Positions 1-7,285 of a stretch of DNA of 64,000 bases are shown here, piece after piece (within the stretch, counting starts at the first letter, position 1; each line of letters starts with the position of its first letter). The notes under the pieces are model-generated. The model saw nothing but the letters and a program-made list of their open reading frames with translations, was not told where the DNA came from and did not search any database. Made by a program: the position numbers and the translations under genes. The stretch is from Anaerolineae bacterium. Lineage in GTDB: Bacteria > Chloroflexota > Anaerolineae > Aggregatilineales > Phototrophicaceae. Where the stretch lies: positions 1 through 64,000 of the forward strand of contig JAJEBY010000016.1 of the NCBI GenBank assembly GCA_022822305.1, in the 5' to 3' direction.

Positions 1-69
1 GACGGTCATGCCGGGCTTGGCCGCCAGATTAAGCGCCTCTCGCTTCAATTCGTCCGGATACTTCATCAT
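1..69 (-). CDS. IS3-family transposase OrfA, N-terminal fragment
   Basis: Twenty-three codons are visible, starting at a double ATG (69-67 and 66-64) and running off the window edge still open. The peptide begins MMKYPDELKREALNLA and then reaches PGMTV. This matches the start of the helix-turn-helix OrfA of IS3-type elements, which typically read (Y/F)xxEFKxxAVxLA...PGxSVAEVAxxLGI. A G-rich stretch, GGTGAGGAAGG, lies upstream and could serve as ribosome-binding site. OrfA would bind the element ends. Whether the element is intact cannot be seen. Other HTH_Tnp_1 families remain possible. Confidence 0.6.
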   Translation of the reverse strand, partial: MMKYPDELKREALNLAAKPGMTV

Positions 70-123
70 CGACTCCTACCTGCCTTCCTCACCTGATTGT
101 ATTGGACAAGTTTACTGTCCACA
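1..123 (-). mobile_element. IS3-like insertion sequence, end only
   Basis: The window opens inside a short leftward reading frame whose product looks like an IS3-family OrfA. About 50 bases upstream of its start, the leftward strand reads TGTGGACAGTAAAC, a TG-starting GTGGACA-type end of the kind seen at IS3-family termini, so I place the element boundary near base 123. TGGACA and TGTCCA (104-109 and 116-121) also form a small inverted repeat there. The other end, the rest of the transposase and any target duplication lie outside the window. The boundary is inferred from one end only. Confidence 0.5.
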
Positions 124-167
124 AAATCGGGGCAAGTTCACGGGGAGGGGCCGGGGGTGGGGTTGGA

Positions 168-242
168 AATGCCATGGCCTTCTCTAGCGTCTTCGTCGTC
201 ACCAACTCCCTGCGCTTGCGAAAATCACCGGTAAAGGCTTAG
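168..242 (+). pseudogene. Vestigial C-terminal tail of a copper-type P1B ATPase (copy 1)
   Basis: Rightward in this frame the DNA encodes NAMAFSSVFVVTNSLRLR followed by KSPVKA and TAG at 240-242. AMAFSSV(F/S)VVxNSLRLR is the last transmembrane segment and tail typical of CopA/HMA-type P-type ATPases. No upstream part of such an enzyme (phosphorylation DKTG, CPC, HP motifs) exists in the window: the frame runs left into a G-rich palindrome-like stretch. It is therefore a gene remnant. A related copy lies at 970-1080 with the same left-hand junction. The family call rests on recognising the tail; about 24 codons remain. Confidence 0.6.
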
Positions 243-345
243 ATTGGAACCACCTACTACCTCTCTATTACAAATTTGTCAGACAAATCCTGCATTTCCA
301 AAGGCGAGGTAAGATCAACTTACATTAGGAAAGGTGAGGTGGTTT

Positions 346-789
346 ATGTTTGTCCGAATATTCTTCGCTGCTGTGGTCTTCATGATAGCAATGTTTGCCC
401 AAGCGCAAGACGATCTTGATTGCTCGGTGCATGCGCCATTGCCCTGGTGGATGATTGAACTGCCAGAAGAGAATTTCGCGAATATCTTAACAACGCTGCA
501 AGACAATGGAATATGCACAAATGTTTTACCAACGCGTGTCGATGTTGACTTTGGGAATGATGTCGATAATCCGATTGTATTCACTATTGAATGTGCCGCG
601 CTTATGTCGCCCATGTACACTGCGGAGGGGGCTGAGAGCGGGCAATTGTGGTGGTCGCTGATGTTCGCTTTAACTTCTTTGGCAAGTGACACGGAAAACT
701 ATGAAGGAATTAATCTGCTAAGTCAGCGATTGTATGCCGCGTTTGAGGAATGCGCCGGGATGACTTGGCTCGAGTGGCAGAACAGTTGA
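346..789 (+). CDS. Small secreted protein with four cysteines, unknown function
   Basis: This 147-residue protein was not recognised. It starts with a clear signal peptide (MFVRIFFAAVVFMIAMFAQA, cut probably after AQA), so it is exported. The mature part is acidic, with many Trp, Glu and Asp, and four cysteines (in LDCSV, GICTN, IECAA, EECAG) that could form two disulfides. I chose the ATG at 346 because the purine-rich GGAAAGGTGAGG lies just upstream; a GTG at 334 in the same frame would add four residues. Base composition is visibly lower in GC than the housekeeping genes downstream. It sits between two ATPase remnants, so it may belong to transferred DNA. A hairpin element at 825-854 follows its stop. 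Confidence 0.7.
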   Translation: MFVRIFFAAVVFMIAMFAQAQDDLDCSVHAPLPWWMIELPEENFANILTTLQDNGICTNVLPTRVDVDFGNDVDNPIVFTIECAALMSPMYTAEGAESGQLWWSLMFALTSLASDTENYEGINLLSQRLYAAFEECAGMTWLEWQNS

Positions 790-824
790 CATCTTCGGAC
801 AAAAACGACAACCCCGCGAAATCT

Positions 825-854
825 GTAGGGGCGACCCATTGGGTCGCCCGCCAT
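825..854 (+). repeat. 30-bp hairpin element, copy 1
   Basis: GTAG followed by a palindrome with arms GGGCGACCC and GGGTCGCCC, loop ATT, then GCCAT. A second copy lies at 4549-4578 and differs in the innermost base pair on both arms (C:G replaced by T:A), so pairing is preserved. Both copies sit shortly after the stop codon of a rightward gene. No uridine tract follows, so it is not a classical terminator. Confidence 0.7.
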
Positions 855-892
855 CCGTCGTTTCCCCGCCGCCCACATCATCGAGTCACCCC

Positions 893-966
893 TCCCCATT
901 GCGATTGGGCTTCCGCCCCCCGTTGAAGCGGGGGGATTGAGGGGGGCGCAGGCCGGGGGAGGGGTT
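893..966. repeat. C/G-rich REP-like palindromic region
   Basis: This part of the gap between the genes ending at 789 and starting at 1192 holds CCCCTCCCCATTGCGATTGGG, then a second palindrome with arms CCCCCCG/CGGGGGG around TTGAAG, then a G-rich run ending GGGGGAGGGGTTCG. Related C/G-rich palindromes occur at about 141-164, 2781-2823, 4620-4645, 7174-7199 and 59143-59170, always between genes. No reading frame of interest passes through it. Confidence 0.5.
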
Positions 967-969
967 CGA

Positions 970-1080
970 AATGCCATGGCCATGCTGGGCTTGCTCCTGC
1001 CCATCTTCGCCACTACAGCCATGCCGTTCTCGAGCGTGTTCGTGGTTTCCAGTTTGTTGCGGTTGCGGGGAACGGATTAG
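970..1080 (+). pseudogene. Vestigial C-terminal tail of a copper-type P1B ATPase (copy 2)
   Basis: The frame reads NAMAMLGLLLPIFATTAM, then PFSSVFVVSSLLRLRGTD, then TAG at 1078-1080. This is the last membrane helices and tail of a P1B-type metal ATPase (GLLxPxxAxxAMxxSSVxVVxxxLRLR). Upstream there is only a G-rich palindrome; no catalytic domain is present. Compared with copy 1 at 168-242 it keeps about 45 extra bases (985-1026), and both copies share the same GGGGTT(G/C)GAAATGCCATGGCC left junction. Both are best read as decayed, duplicated ends of one gene. Confidence 0.6.
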
Positions 1081-1129
1081 TTTGATCAGAGTCATAGCTA
1101 GTCGCAATGCGTCGCTCTAACGCGATTCT

Positions 1130-1148
1130 TATAATCAATACGCTATGA
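1130..1148 (+). promoter_or_regulatory. Possible -10 elements upstream of the gene at 1192
   Basis: TATAAT at 1130-1135 and TATGAT at 1143-1148 lie 45-60 bases before the GTG start at 1192. No convincing -35 box is correctly spaced for either. The ribosome-binding site of the gene (ACAGGAGCA) is downstream at about 1176-1183. The local sequence is AT-rich, so chance matches are likely. Confidence 0.3.
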
Positions 1149-1191
1149 TTTGTAACAGACTTAATAAACGTACACACAGGAGCAATAGAAC

Positions 1192-2148
1192 GTGGCAATC
1201 CACAAGCTTACAGATGGCCTGAAAAAACTGCGCGGCAAGGCTGCCTCGTCGCGAGATACACTTATGCTTGGAAACCAAATGATTCGAGATTTCGTTTACT
1301 TGGACTCCGGAAAGACAGAGTCTCTGTATAGTCAACTCTTCGGCGCGCTGCCAAGAGAAATTCACGAGTCAAATGATCTTGGAAGCGAAGGAAGGGCTGG
1401 TATTCGAAGCCCCATTGCTGCTGGAGACCTGCGCTTACACATGTCCAACAGCACAACCAGCATTCTGACCTTGCACCATAGCATGTTTGGCGAAGTTGAG
1501 GACGAACTCTTTCATCAGAAGGTTGCGGTGGATCTTAATGACGCATTAGCTGGTGACCGCGCAGATGAGGCAATTCTCGAGGACACGCTTAGAGACATGA
1601 AATATGTGCGTGCTGAAGGTGACTGTGAGTTTCACATTCCACTGCAAACCAAGCGCCTCACTGGGCAGCTGGCTGGCCTTGTACCCATGTTTCAGCCGAC
1701 AGCAACTATTGGCGGCGTCACGGCAAATTATGCCGACGTAATGGAAGCCGTTCCTAATCTGATGGATGTGGTGATGCCGAGCCAAAGCCGTTTTGCCGTG
1801 CAGCCTTTTCACTATCTGGGAAACTTCAAGCTCTATTCTAAACTTAAAGAGGACTGCTTCATCGATGGCGACTCGGAGAGCGTAGACTTCCACTACGGTT
1901 CGCGACCAAGTGTTAGGCTCACATTGTTCGGACTATTGTCATCTACTCCGCTCGGCGATTCCAAACGTGCGAGTCTGTTTGACATGCTATCCTCCCAATA
2001 TTCGGATGAAAGTGGTCTAAACATTGCCGCGGACCTAGAGCAAGCGCTGGATGCACTGAAACCGTTGCAGCAGAAGGAACAAACTGCTCTATATCCGAGC
2101 ATGACGGTACTACCGCTAGCCATTTATCGGACGATAAGACGTTCGTGA
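1192..2148 (+). CDS. DUF6414-like protein
   Basis: A 318-residue soluble protein with no signal peptide or membrane segment. Near residues 28-45 it has IRDFVYLDSGKTESLYSQL, which resembles the conserved opening of DUF6414 proteins (xFxYLDxxxxxSLxSQLF). The rest has a Gly/Ser-rich stretch at about 60-75 and an acidic alpha-beta middle region. It starts with GTG, preceded by CAGGAG with good spacing. DUF6414 has no settled biochemical role that I know of; members often occur in variable genome regions. Codon use is AT-richer than in the neighbours, and it lies between ATPase remnants and a repeat field, so horizontal acquisition is plausible. The family assignment is from motif resemblance only. 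Confidence 0.6.
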   Translation: MAIHKLTDGLKKLRGKAASSRDTLMLGNQMIRDFVYLDSGKTESLYSQLFGALPREIHESNDLGSEGRAGIRSPIAAGDLRLHMSNSTTSILTLHHSMFGEVEDELFHQKVAVDLNDALAGDRADEAILEDTLRDMKYVRAEGDCEFHIPLQTKRLTGQLAGLVPMFQPTATIGGVTANYADVMEAVPNLMDVVMPSQSRFAVQPFHYLGNFKLYSKLKEDCFIDGDSESVDFHYGSRPSVRLTLFGLLSSTPLGDSKRASLFDMLSSQYSDESGLNIAADLEQALDALKPLQQKEQTALYPSMTVLPLAIYRTIRRS

Positions 2149-2220
2149 AAATGGTCCCAGGAAATCTGCTTTTTGTGTTGGAATCCCGCCGCCCAAGTGA
2201 TGGCAAAAGACCCAAATCCC

Positions 2221-2638
2221 AAAACCCCGCGACCACCCACTCACCACCCCACACCCCAAACCCGCTACCCTGACCACTGAACCCGCGCCTTAACTATCCC
2301 ATATCCCGGGCCGTCCTTTTCGTGCTCTTTGTGCCTATGTGATCAAACCCCTCTGTGTCCTCTGTGCCTCTGTGGTGAAAAAACAAAACCCCCGCGACCA
2401 TCCACTCACCACCCCACACCCCAAACCGGCTAACCTGACCACTGAACCCAGCGCCTTAACAACCCCATTTCCCGGGCCGTCCACCTTGTGCTCTTTGAGC
2501 CTATGTGATCAAACCCCTCTGTGCCCTCTGCGCCTCTGTGGTGAAAAAACAAAACCCCCGCGACCATCCACTCACCACCCCACACCCCAAACCCGCTACC
2601 CTGACACCAACCCAGCGCCTTAACAATCCCATATCCCG
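2221..2638. repeat. 166-bp tandem repeat, about 2.5 copies
   Basis: The block CCCCGCGACCA... recurs at 2225, 2390 and 2555, and GATCAAACCCCTCTGTG at 2341 and 2507, giving a period of 165-166 bases. Each full unit holds a C-rich half (CACCCCACACCCCAAACC) and a CTCTGTG-rich half ending TGTGGTGAAAAAACAAAA. The third copy stops after the C-rich half. The CTCTGTG half is the widespread intergenic repeat whose leftward translation reads TTEAQRAQRG or similar. No gene is supported here; together with 2639-2908 this explains the 760-base gap before the amidase gene. Confidence 0.8.
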
Positions 2639-2659
2639 CCCGCCAAACGGCCAAGAAGG

Positions 2660-2700
2660 CGTTTTATGTCCGAAAAAACTTTTCCGTCGGACATAAAACG
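2660..2700. repeat. Perfect 14-bp inverted repeat
   Basis: Arms CGTTTTATGTCCGA (2660-2673) and TCGGACATAAAACG (2687-2700) are exact reverse complements around the 13-base loop AAAAACTTTTCCG. It is AT-rich against a C-rich background. It is not next to a gene end: the nearest upstream stop is 2148. It could be a miniature mobile element core, a bidirectional terminator relic or a protein-binding palindrome. Confidence 0.7.
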
Positions 2701-2839
2701 GACATTCCCCTCTGCGCCACTCAGAATCACCAAGTAAGTCATGCAACGTCTGCGGCCCCCCCCAACGTCAACGTCGAGCCACCCTTCCCGGATGCTTCGG
2801 GGAAAAGCCGGGGATGGGGTAGAATAACGACGCACATTC

Positions 2840-2873
2840 CCCTCTGTGCGCTCTGTGTTCTCTGTGGTTAAAA
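2840..2873. repeat. Dispersed CTCTGTG repeat, separate copy
   Basis: CCTCTGTGCGCTCTGTG followed by TTCTCTGTGGTTAAAA is a further copy of the CTCTGTG element found twice in the 166-bp tandem array. It lies 36 bases before the amidase start and so may be in its leader. In reverse it reads like the common TTENTERTEG pseudo-peptide, a known artefact of this repeat rather than a protein. Confidence 0.65.
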
Positions 2874-2908
2874 TCCGTCCACCCAACACCCATCACACGA
2901 GGAATCCC

Positions 2909-4546
2909 ATGCCCGAATCCACCATCACCCCCGATCACATCGCCGCCGCCGAAACCTTGACCGGTCTCAGCTTCGATCCCGACCAGCGCGAACTCATGCG
3001 CGCCGCCCTCAGCGAACGCATCGCCCGCTACCAATCCATCCGCGCCGCCGATCTCGATAACAGCCTGCCGCCCGCGCTCACCTTCAGCGTAAGCCGCAGC
3101 GCGCCTCCCGCCGCCGTCCCCCGCAGCTATCCCATCAGCGCCCAGGCGCCCGTTCAGCGACCCGACAATCTCGACGATATCGCCTTCTGGCCCGTCACTC
3201 AACTCGCCGAGCTCATCCGCACCCGCCAGCTGACCTCGCTCGAACTGACCCAGCTCTATCTCGATCGTCTCAAACGCTACAATCCCGCGCTCAATTGCGT
3301 CGCCTGTCTGACCGAAGACCTGGCCTATAAACAAGCGCGGCGCGCCGATGACGAAATCGCGCGCGGCCTCTATCGCGGTCCGCTGCACGGCTTGCCCTGG
3401 GGCGCCAAAGACCTGCTGGCAACCAAAAACTATCCCACGCAGTGGGGCGCCGCCCCCTACCAAGATCAGCTCATCGACCTCGATGCCACCGTCGTCCAGC
3501 GCCTCGAGGAAGCCGGCACCGTGCTCATCGCCAAGCTCACCCTGGGCGAGCTGGCCAACGATGACGTCTGGTATGGCGGCCAGACGCTTAACCCCTGGGA
3601 TACCGCGGAAGGCAGCAGCGGTTCATCGGCGGGCTCAGGCGCGGCGGTGGCGGCCGGCTTGGTCGCCTTCGCCATCGGCACCGAGACCATGGGCTCCATC
3701 GTCTCGCCCTCGACGCGCTGCGGCGTCACCGGCTTGCGTCCCACCTTCGGGCGCGTCAGCCGCCACGGCGCCATGGCCTTGAGCTGGAGCATGGACAAAA
3801 TCGGCCCCATGTGCCGCAGCGTTGAGGATTGCGCCCTCGTCTTCAGCGCCATCTATGGTCCCGATGGCTACGACGGGAGCGTCACCGCCCATCCCTTCGC
3901 CTGGAATCCAGCCCTGGATCCGCAGTCGCTGCGCGTTGGTTACCTGCCGGCCGCATTTGAAGCGGATAACGGCGACCAATCCGAAGCCGACGAGACCAAA
4001 GCCGCCTACGTCCGTGACAGCCTGGACAACAGCGCCCGCGCATTGGACGTCATGCGAGCTCTGGGTTTTCAGCTGATCCCCATCGATCTGCCGCCGACCG
4101 ACGCCAGCGCCTTATACTTGATCCTGGTCGCCGAAGCCGCCGCCGCCTTCGACGACATCACTCGCGACGGCCGCGTCTCAACGCTGGCGCGGCAAGGCCC
4201 GGATAACTGGCCCACCACCTTCCGCGCCGCGCGTTTCATCCCCGCCGTCGAATACATCAACGCCAATCGCATCCGCACGCAATTGATGCGGGATATGGAA
4301 AGCGTGATGCGCGACATCGATGTCTTCATCGCGCCCAGCTTCCGCGGCAACGCCATGCAAATCACCAATTTCACCGGCCACCCGACCGTGGTCGTGCCGA
4401 ATGGTTTCAGCGCCCGGGACACGCCGACCAGCATCTCCTTCATCGGCGGCTTATACCAGGAAGCCGACACCCTCGCCGTCGCCAAAGCCTATCAAGACGC
4501 CACCGACTGGCATCACCGCCAACCCCACTTGCCTGTACAGGACTAA
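2909..4546 (+). CDS. Amidase-signature family hydrolase
   Basis: A 545-residue enzyme of the amidase signature family, which hydrolyses amides with a Ser-cisSer-Lys triad. All three are visible: Lys167 in LPWGAKDLL, cis-Ser239 in GSSGSSAGSG and nucleophile Ser263 in GTETMGSIVSPS, with the family's usual 24-residue spacing between the serines. The nucleophile loop has Met where Gly is commoner. The first ~80 residues look like an added helical segment. No signal peptide is seen, so it is cytoplasmic. I start it at ATG 2909, after ACGAGGAATCCC; a longer frame reaching 2846 runs through the repeat. It could be a GatA homologue, but no gatB or gatC is near, so a stand-alone amide hydrolase is likelier. 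Substrate unknown. Confidence 0.9.
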   Translation: MPESTITPDHIAAAETLTGLSFDPDQRELMRAALSERIARYQSIRAADLDNSLPPALTFSVSRSAPPAAVPRSYPISAQAPVQRPDNLDDIAFWPVTQLAELIRTRQLTSLELTQLYLDRLKRYNPALNCVACLTEDLAYKQARRADDEIARGLYRGPLHGLPWGAKDLLATKNYPTQWGAAPYQDQLIDLDATVVQRLEEAGTVLIAKLTLGELANDDVWYGGQTLNPWDTAEGSSGSSAGSGAAVAAGLVAFAIGTETMGSIVSPSTRCGVTGLRPTFGRVSRHGAMALSWSMDKIGPMCRSVEDCALVFSAIYGPDGYDGSVTAHPFAWNPALDPQSLRVGYLPAAFEADNGDQSEADETKAAYVRDSLDNSARALDVMRALGFQLIPIDLPPTDASALYLILVAEAAAAFDDITRDGRVSTLARQGPDNWPTTFRAARFIPAVEYINANRIRTQLMRDMESVMRDIDVFIAPSFRGNAMQITNFTGHPTVVVPNGFSARDTPTSISFIGGLYQEADTLAVAKAYQDATDWHHRQPHLPVQD

Positions 4547-4548
4547 CC

Positions 4549-4578
4549 GTAGGGGCGACCTATCAGGTCGCCCGCCAT
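4549..4578 (+). repeat. 30-bp hairpin element, copy 2
   Basis: Begins two bases after the amidase stop. Arms GGGCGACCT and AGGTCGCCC, loop ATC, with the same GTAG start and GCCAT end as the copy at 825-854. The change at the inner pair is compensatory relative to that copy. Confidence 0.7.
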
Positions 4579-4619
4579 GTGGCAATTGCGGCATTATTCA
4601 AATGCTCGGCTTTGCCTTC

Positions 4620-4645
4620 CCCCTCTCCATTGCTATGGGGAGGGG
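4620..4645. repeat. C/G-rich palindrome between convergent genes
   Basis: CCCCTCTCCAT, loop TGCT, ATGGGGAGGGG: an 11-bp stem with one T:G pair. It lies between the convergent ends of the amidase gene and queG and could stop transcription from either side, though no uridine tract follows. It belongs to the same loose family as 7174-7199. Confidence 0.55.
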
Positions 4646-4650
4646 CAGAC

Positions 4651-5784
4651 CTACCCCAACAACGCCTCCACCTCACCCCGCACCTGCCCATCGTCCTCGC
4701 GCCGATACAGATCCGTCAACAGCTTGCTGCTATCCAGCTCCATCGTCCGCCACAGCGCCCAAGCCGCATGCCCCCGCACCAGCGGACTCGCGTCATACAG
4801 CAGCTGAATCAGATACGGGATGGCGCGTTCGTCCCGCCAATTGCCGGCGGCGATGCAAGCATTGCGCACCAGACCATCGCGTTTGACGCGCTCGACCGGC
4901 GTGCGCCGAAACATCTGTGAGAACCGCGCCTCATCCAGCATCAGCACATCGGTCAGCTTCGGCGCCACTTGATTCAAATCCATCGGCAAGAATGCGACCT
5001 CATCCGTCTCCTCGGCGAAGCGCTGAAACGGGCAAACATCCTGACATATGTCGCACCCGAAAATCCAATTGCCGAAGTCCGCGCGCAGCTCGCGGTCGAT
5101 CCAGCCTTTGTTCTCAATCGTGTGATAGCTGATGCAGCGGCGCGAATCGAGCACGAATGGCGCCGGAAAAGCATCGGTGGGGCAGGCCGCCAGGCAGCGC
5201 GTGCAGGTGCCGCACATGGTCTCGCGCTGCGGCTCGTCAAAATCATCGAAGTCCAGCGCGCTGATGATCTCGCCGATGAAGAAATAGCTGCCGCGCCGCG
5301 GGTGAATCAACATGCTGTTCTTGCCGATGAAGCCCAAGCCGGCTTGCTGCGCGTGGCTCCGCTCCAGGATCGCGCCCGTATCAACGTACACCTTCTGCTC
5401 GACACCGCCGCCCTGCGCTTCCGCCAGCCAATCGGCGAATGCCCGCAGCCGCAGCTCGATCACATTGTGATAATCCAGGCCCCAGGCATAGGCCGCGATC
5501 CGCCCGCGCGCCGGATCGTTCAGGATGGTTTCATCGGCGTAGCGCGCGAAATAATCCAGGCCGACCACGATCAACGACTTCGCCGACGGCATAATCTGAC
5601 GCAGATCTTGTCGCCGCCGCACCCGATCGGCGCGCGACAAATAGCCCATCTCGCCCTGCATGCCCTTCTGAATCCAGCGCAGATAAGCGGAAAGCGTGGG
5701 CGAAGGCTGCGCCGGTGTCACGCCGCACAGGTTGAAACCCAGTTCCCGCGCTTTGCGCCTGATGCGCGCGGCGGTCAATGCCAT
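4651..5784 (-). CDS. queG: Epoxyqueuosine reductase QueG
   Basis: A cobalamin- and iron-sulfur-dependent reductase that converts epoxyqueuosine to queuosine in tRNA, the last step of queuosine synthesis. The 377-residue protein has the QueG N-terminal domain (ARELGFNLCGVTPA), the 4Fe-4S cluster motifs CGTCTRCLAACPTDAF and CDICQDVCPF, the NxGWIDRELRADFGNWIFG segment between them, and C-terminal HEAT-like repeats (ALVRGHAAWAL-type). The ATG at 5784 follows GGGAG with good spacing; a GTG at 5805 would add seven residues. No other queuosine gene is nearby. The 117 bases upstream, to the methyltransferase stop, hold nothing else recognised. Confidence 0.95.
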   Translation of the reverse strand: MALTAARIRRKARELGFNLCGVTPAQPSPTLSAYLRWIQKGMQGEMGYLSRADRVRRRQDLRQIMPSAKSLIVVGLDYFARYADETILNDPARGRIAAYAWGLDYHNVIELRLRAFADWLAEAQGGGVEQKVYVDTGAILERSHAQQAGLGFIGKNSMLIHPRRGSYFFIGEIISALDFDDFDEPQRETMCGTCTRCLAACPTDAFPAPFVLDSRRCISYHTIENKGWIDRELRADFGNWIFGCDICQDVCPFQRFAEETDEVAFLPMDLNQVAPKLTDVLMLDEARFSQMFRRTPVERVKRDGLVRNACIAAGNWRDERAIPYLIQLLYDASPLVRGHAAWALWRTMELDSSKLLTDLYRREDDGQVRGEVEALLG

Positions 5785-5901
5785 CACGGCTCCCGAGGCA
5801 GCCACAATCCGAATCGAGCAACCATTGCCAGATTCTACTTGATGTCCGCGCCAATTGTCATATCTGCGGCGATCCTCAGAACAATCGTCCTGGGCAGCGA
5901 T

Positions 5902-6690
5902 TCACTTGCCCGAGGCCGGCTTCCTGCCGATGACCGCAAATGCGCGATGAGAAACCTTGAGAGGATCGTCGGGGAAAACCGTTTCCAGCACATGCTTCAG
6001 ATCGCGGTCGAACGCAGCGACTTGCGCCTCGTCCAACGTCGCGCCGATGCCCGCGCTTGCCCGGATCCGACCGCGCCAGGCAATGTGCCCGTATGCCACA
6101 TCCAGGTCGAACGAGAATGTCTCAAGCCCGGCGAATCCGGCTTCGCGCAGTTGATCCAGCCATTGGGGATAGAAGCCGTTGCCGCCGCCCAGCCGCCAGC
6201 CGGGATTGTAACGCGCGATCAGCGCCTCGGTTGCCGCCACGACATTGCCCGCTCGCGGCAGCCAGTCAAAGTGCGCGATGATGATGATGCCGTTGGGCGC
6301 CAGGATGCGGTTTACCTGGCGCGCCGCGCGAATGCCATCGAACCAATGCCAGCACTGACCGGCCGTCGCCACATCGAATGTTGCCGATTTGATCGGCAGC
6401 GCTTCAGCCTCGCCGGCGACATAAGTGATTTCGGCGTCCGCGCCGTCATCCAAGCTCTGCGCCGCTTTTAACATCTCGGGCGCGATATCCAGCGCGAAGG
6501 TTTGACAGCCCCGCCGCGCCATGCCGCGCGCGATCGTGCCTGTGCCCGCGCCGATATCCAGCAGCCTCGTCCCGGGCCTAATGAGATCGCGCGCTCGAAT
6601 GTGTTCAAAGAACGCTTCCGGGAATCCCGCCCGATGCCTGACATAGTCGGCCGCCGTCAGTCCGAAATTCATTTGTGAATCGCCCGCCAT
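5902..6690 (-). CDS. Class I SAM-dependent methyltransferase
   Basis: A 262-residue Methyltransf_11-type enzyme. The SAM site is clear: LLDIGAGTGTIARGMARRG (motif I, about residues 40-58), the acidic end of strand 2 in TFALDIAPEM, and VATAGQCWHWFD (motif post-II). These proteins methylate small molecules, often an -OH or carboxylate; the YVRHRAGFPEAFF start is common in uncharacterised members. Nothing in the neighbours (queG, a CopZ-like gene) fixes the substrate. It ends 117 bases before the queG start, so the two may be co-transcribed. Confidence 0.85.
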   Translation of the reverse strand: MAGDSQMNFGLTAADYVRHRAGFPEAFFEHIRARDLIRPGTRLLDIGAGTGTIARGMARRGCQTFALDIAPEMLKAAQSLDDGADAEITYVAGEAEALPIKSATFDVATAGQCWHWFDGIRAARQVNRILAPNGIIIIAHFDWLPRAGNVVAATEALIARYNPGWRLGGGNGFYPQWLDQLREAGFAGLETFSFDLDVAYGHIAWRGRIRASAGIGATLDEAQVAAFDRDLKHVLETVFPDDPLKVSHRAFAVIGRKPASGK

Positions 6691-6714
6691 GAATGTTGAC
6701 CGGCTTCGAACGAC

Positions 6715-6924
6715 TCAGGCTTGGACCGGCGGATATTCGATCTCGTTCAGGGCGCTTACGATGGCATCCCAGGTGGCGGGCGCCTCGTATTCGACTTCGA
6801 TCGTCCGCTTCATGGCATCTCCGTTGACGCTGGCGACGCCTGTCAACTGGCCGAGTTCCAATTTGATCGCCTGCACGCAGCCGGCGCAACTGATGTTGGG
6901 TACTTCCACTGTTTTGCTGGTCAT
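6715..6924 (-). CDS. Heavy-metal-associated domain protein (CopZ-like)
   Basis: A 69-residue single HMA domain with the metal-binding MxCxxC-type loop ISCAGCVQAI about residues 10-19, followed by the usual betaalphabeta pattern (GVASVNGD, ATWDAIVSALNEI). Such proteins carry Cu(I) or a related metal to P1B ATPases or regulators. ATG 6924 is chosen because GGAGCC sits six bases upstream; nine more codons are open. It ends 24 bases before the methyltransferase start. No intact metal ATPase lies in the window, but two ATPase tails do (168-242 and 970-1080), so the partner may have been lost locally. Confidence 0.85.
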   Translation of the reverse strand: MTSKTVEVPNISCAGCVQAIKLELGQLTGVASVNGDAMKRTIEVEYEAPATWDAIVSALNEIEYPPVQA

Positions 6925-7285
6925 GTTATCGGCTCCTGTATTGGAATTCATGCTGTCTACACAGACTTCGAGATACTAATGCCACCGATTACACCGAGTT
7001 TGAGCGATGGGGCCGAGAAGCACTAACGCTAATCTAGCGGTCGCCATCAGTATAACCGCGTCGGCCGCTGCTTGATTTAGGCAGTAGCGACTGCTCCTTG
7101 GATTTTGGCGATATAACGAGATTTCACGCATACGATTTCCGCGGCAAACCGAATGCTGCGTGCCAAGTCGTCTCCCCTCCCTGATGCCTCGGGGAGGGGT
7201 AGAAAAGAATCGCGGCGCATAGGGTCAGAAGCCCGCAAACGCTGCATTGATTGTCGTCTGACGAAATCGCCCACGAAACTAACCA
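6925..7285. other. Gene-free stretch
   Basis: These 361 bases between the CopZ-like start and the end of the acyl-CoA dehydrogenase gene hold no coding region I can support. They should contain the CopZ promoter and the dehydrogenase terminator. The only structure seen is the palindrome CCCCTCCC-TGATGCCTCG-GGGAGGGG at 7174-7199 followed by TAGAAAAG, of the REP-like family. The block GATGC(C/T)TCGGGGA...GGGGTAGAA also occurs at 2791-2825. Confidence 0.6.

Noticed and set aside
2221..2638. Possible CRISPR array
   Set aside because: The period is 166 bases with near-identical units and no short repeat/spacer pattern; no cas gene is near.
2339..2889. Several overlapping short frames with TTEAQRAQRG or TTENTERTEG peptides
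   Set aside because: They are translations of the CTCTGTG repeat and the 166-bp tandem array, a known artefact, not proteins.
3466..3852. Antisense frames within the amidase gene
   Set aside because: Shadow frames of a gene with an intact catalytic triad.
4969..6471. A 500-codon rightward frame across queG and the methyltransferase
   Set aside because: It is antisense to two well-supported genes and reads as low-information Arg/Ala-rich sequence.
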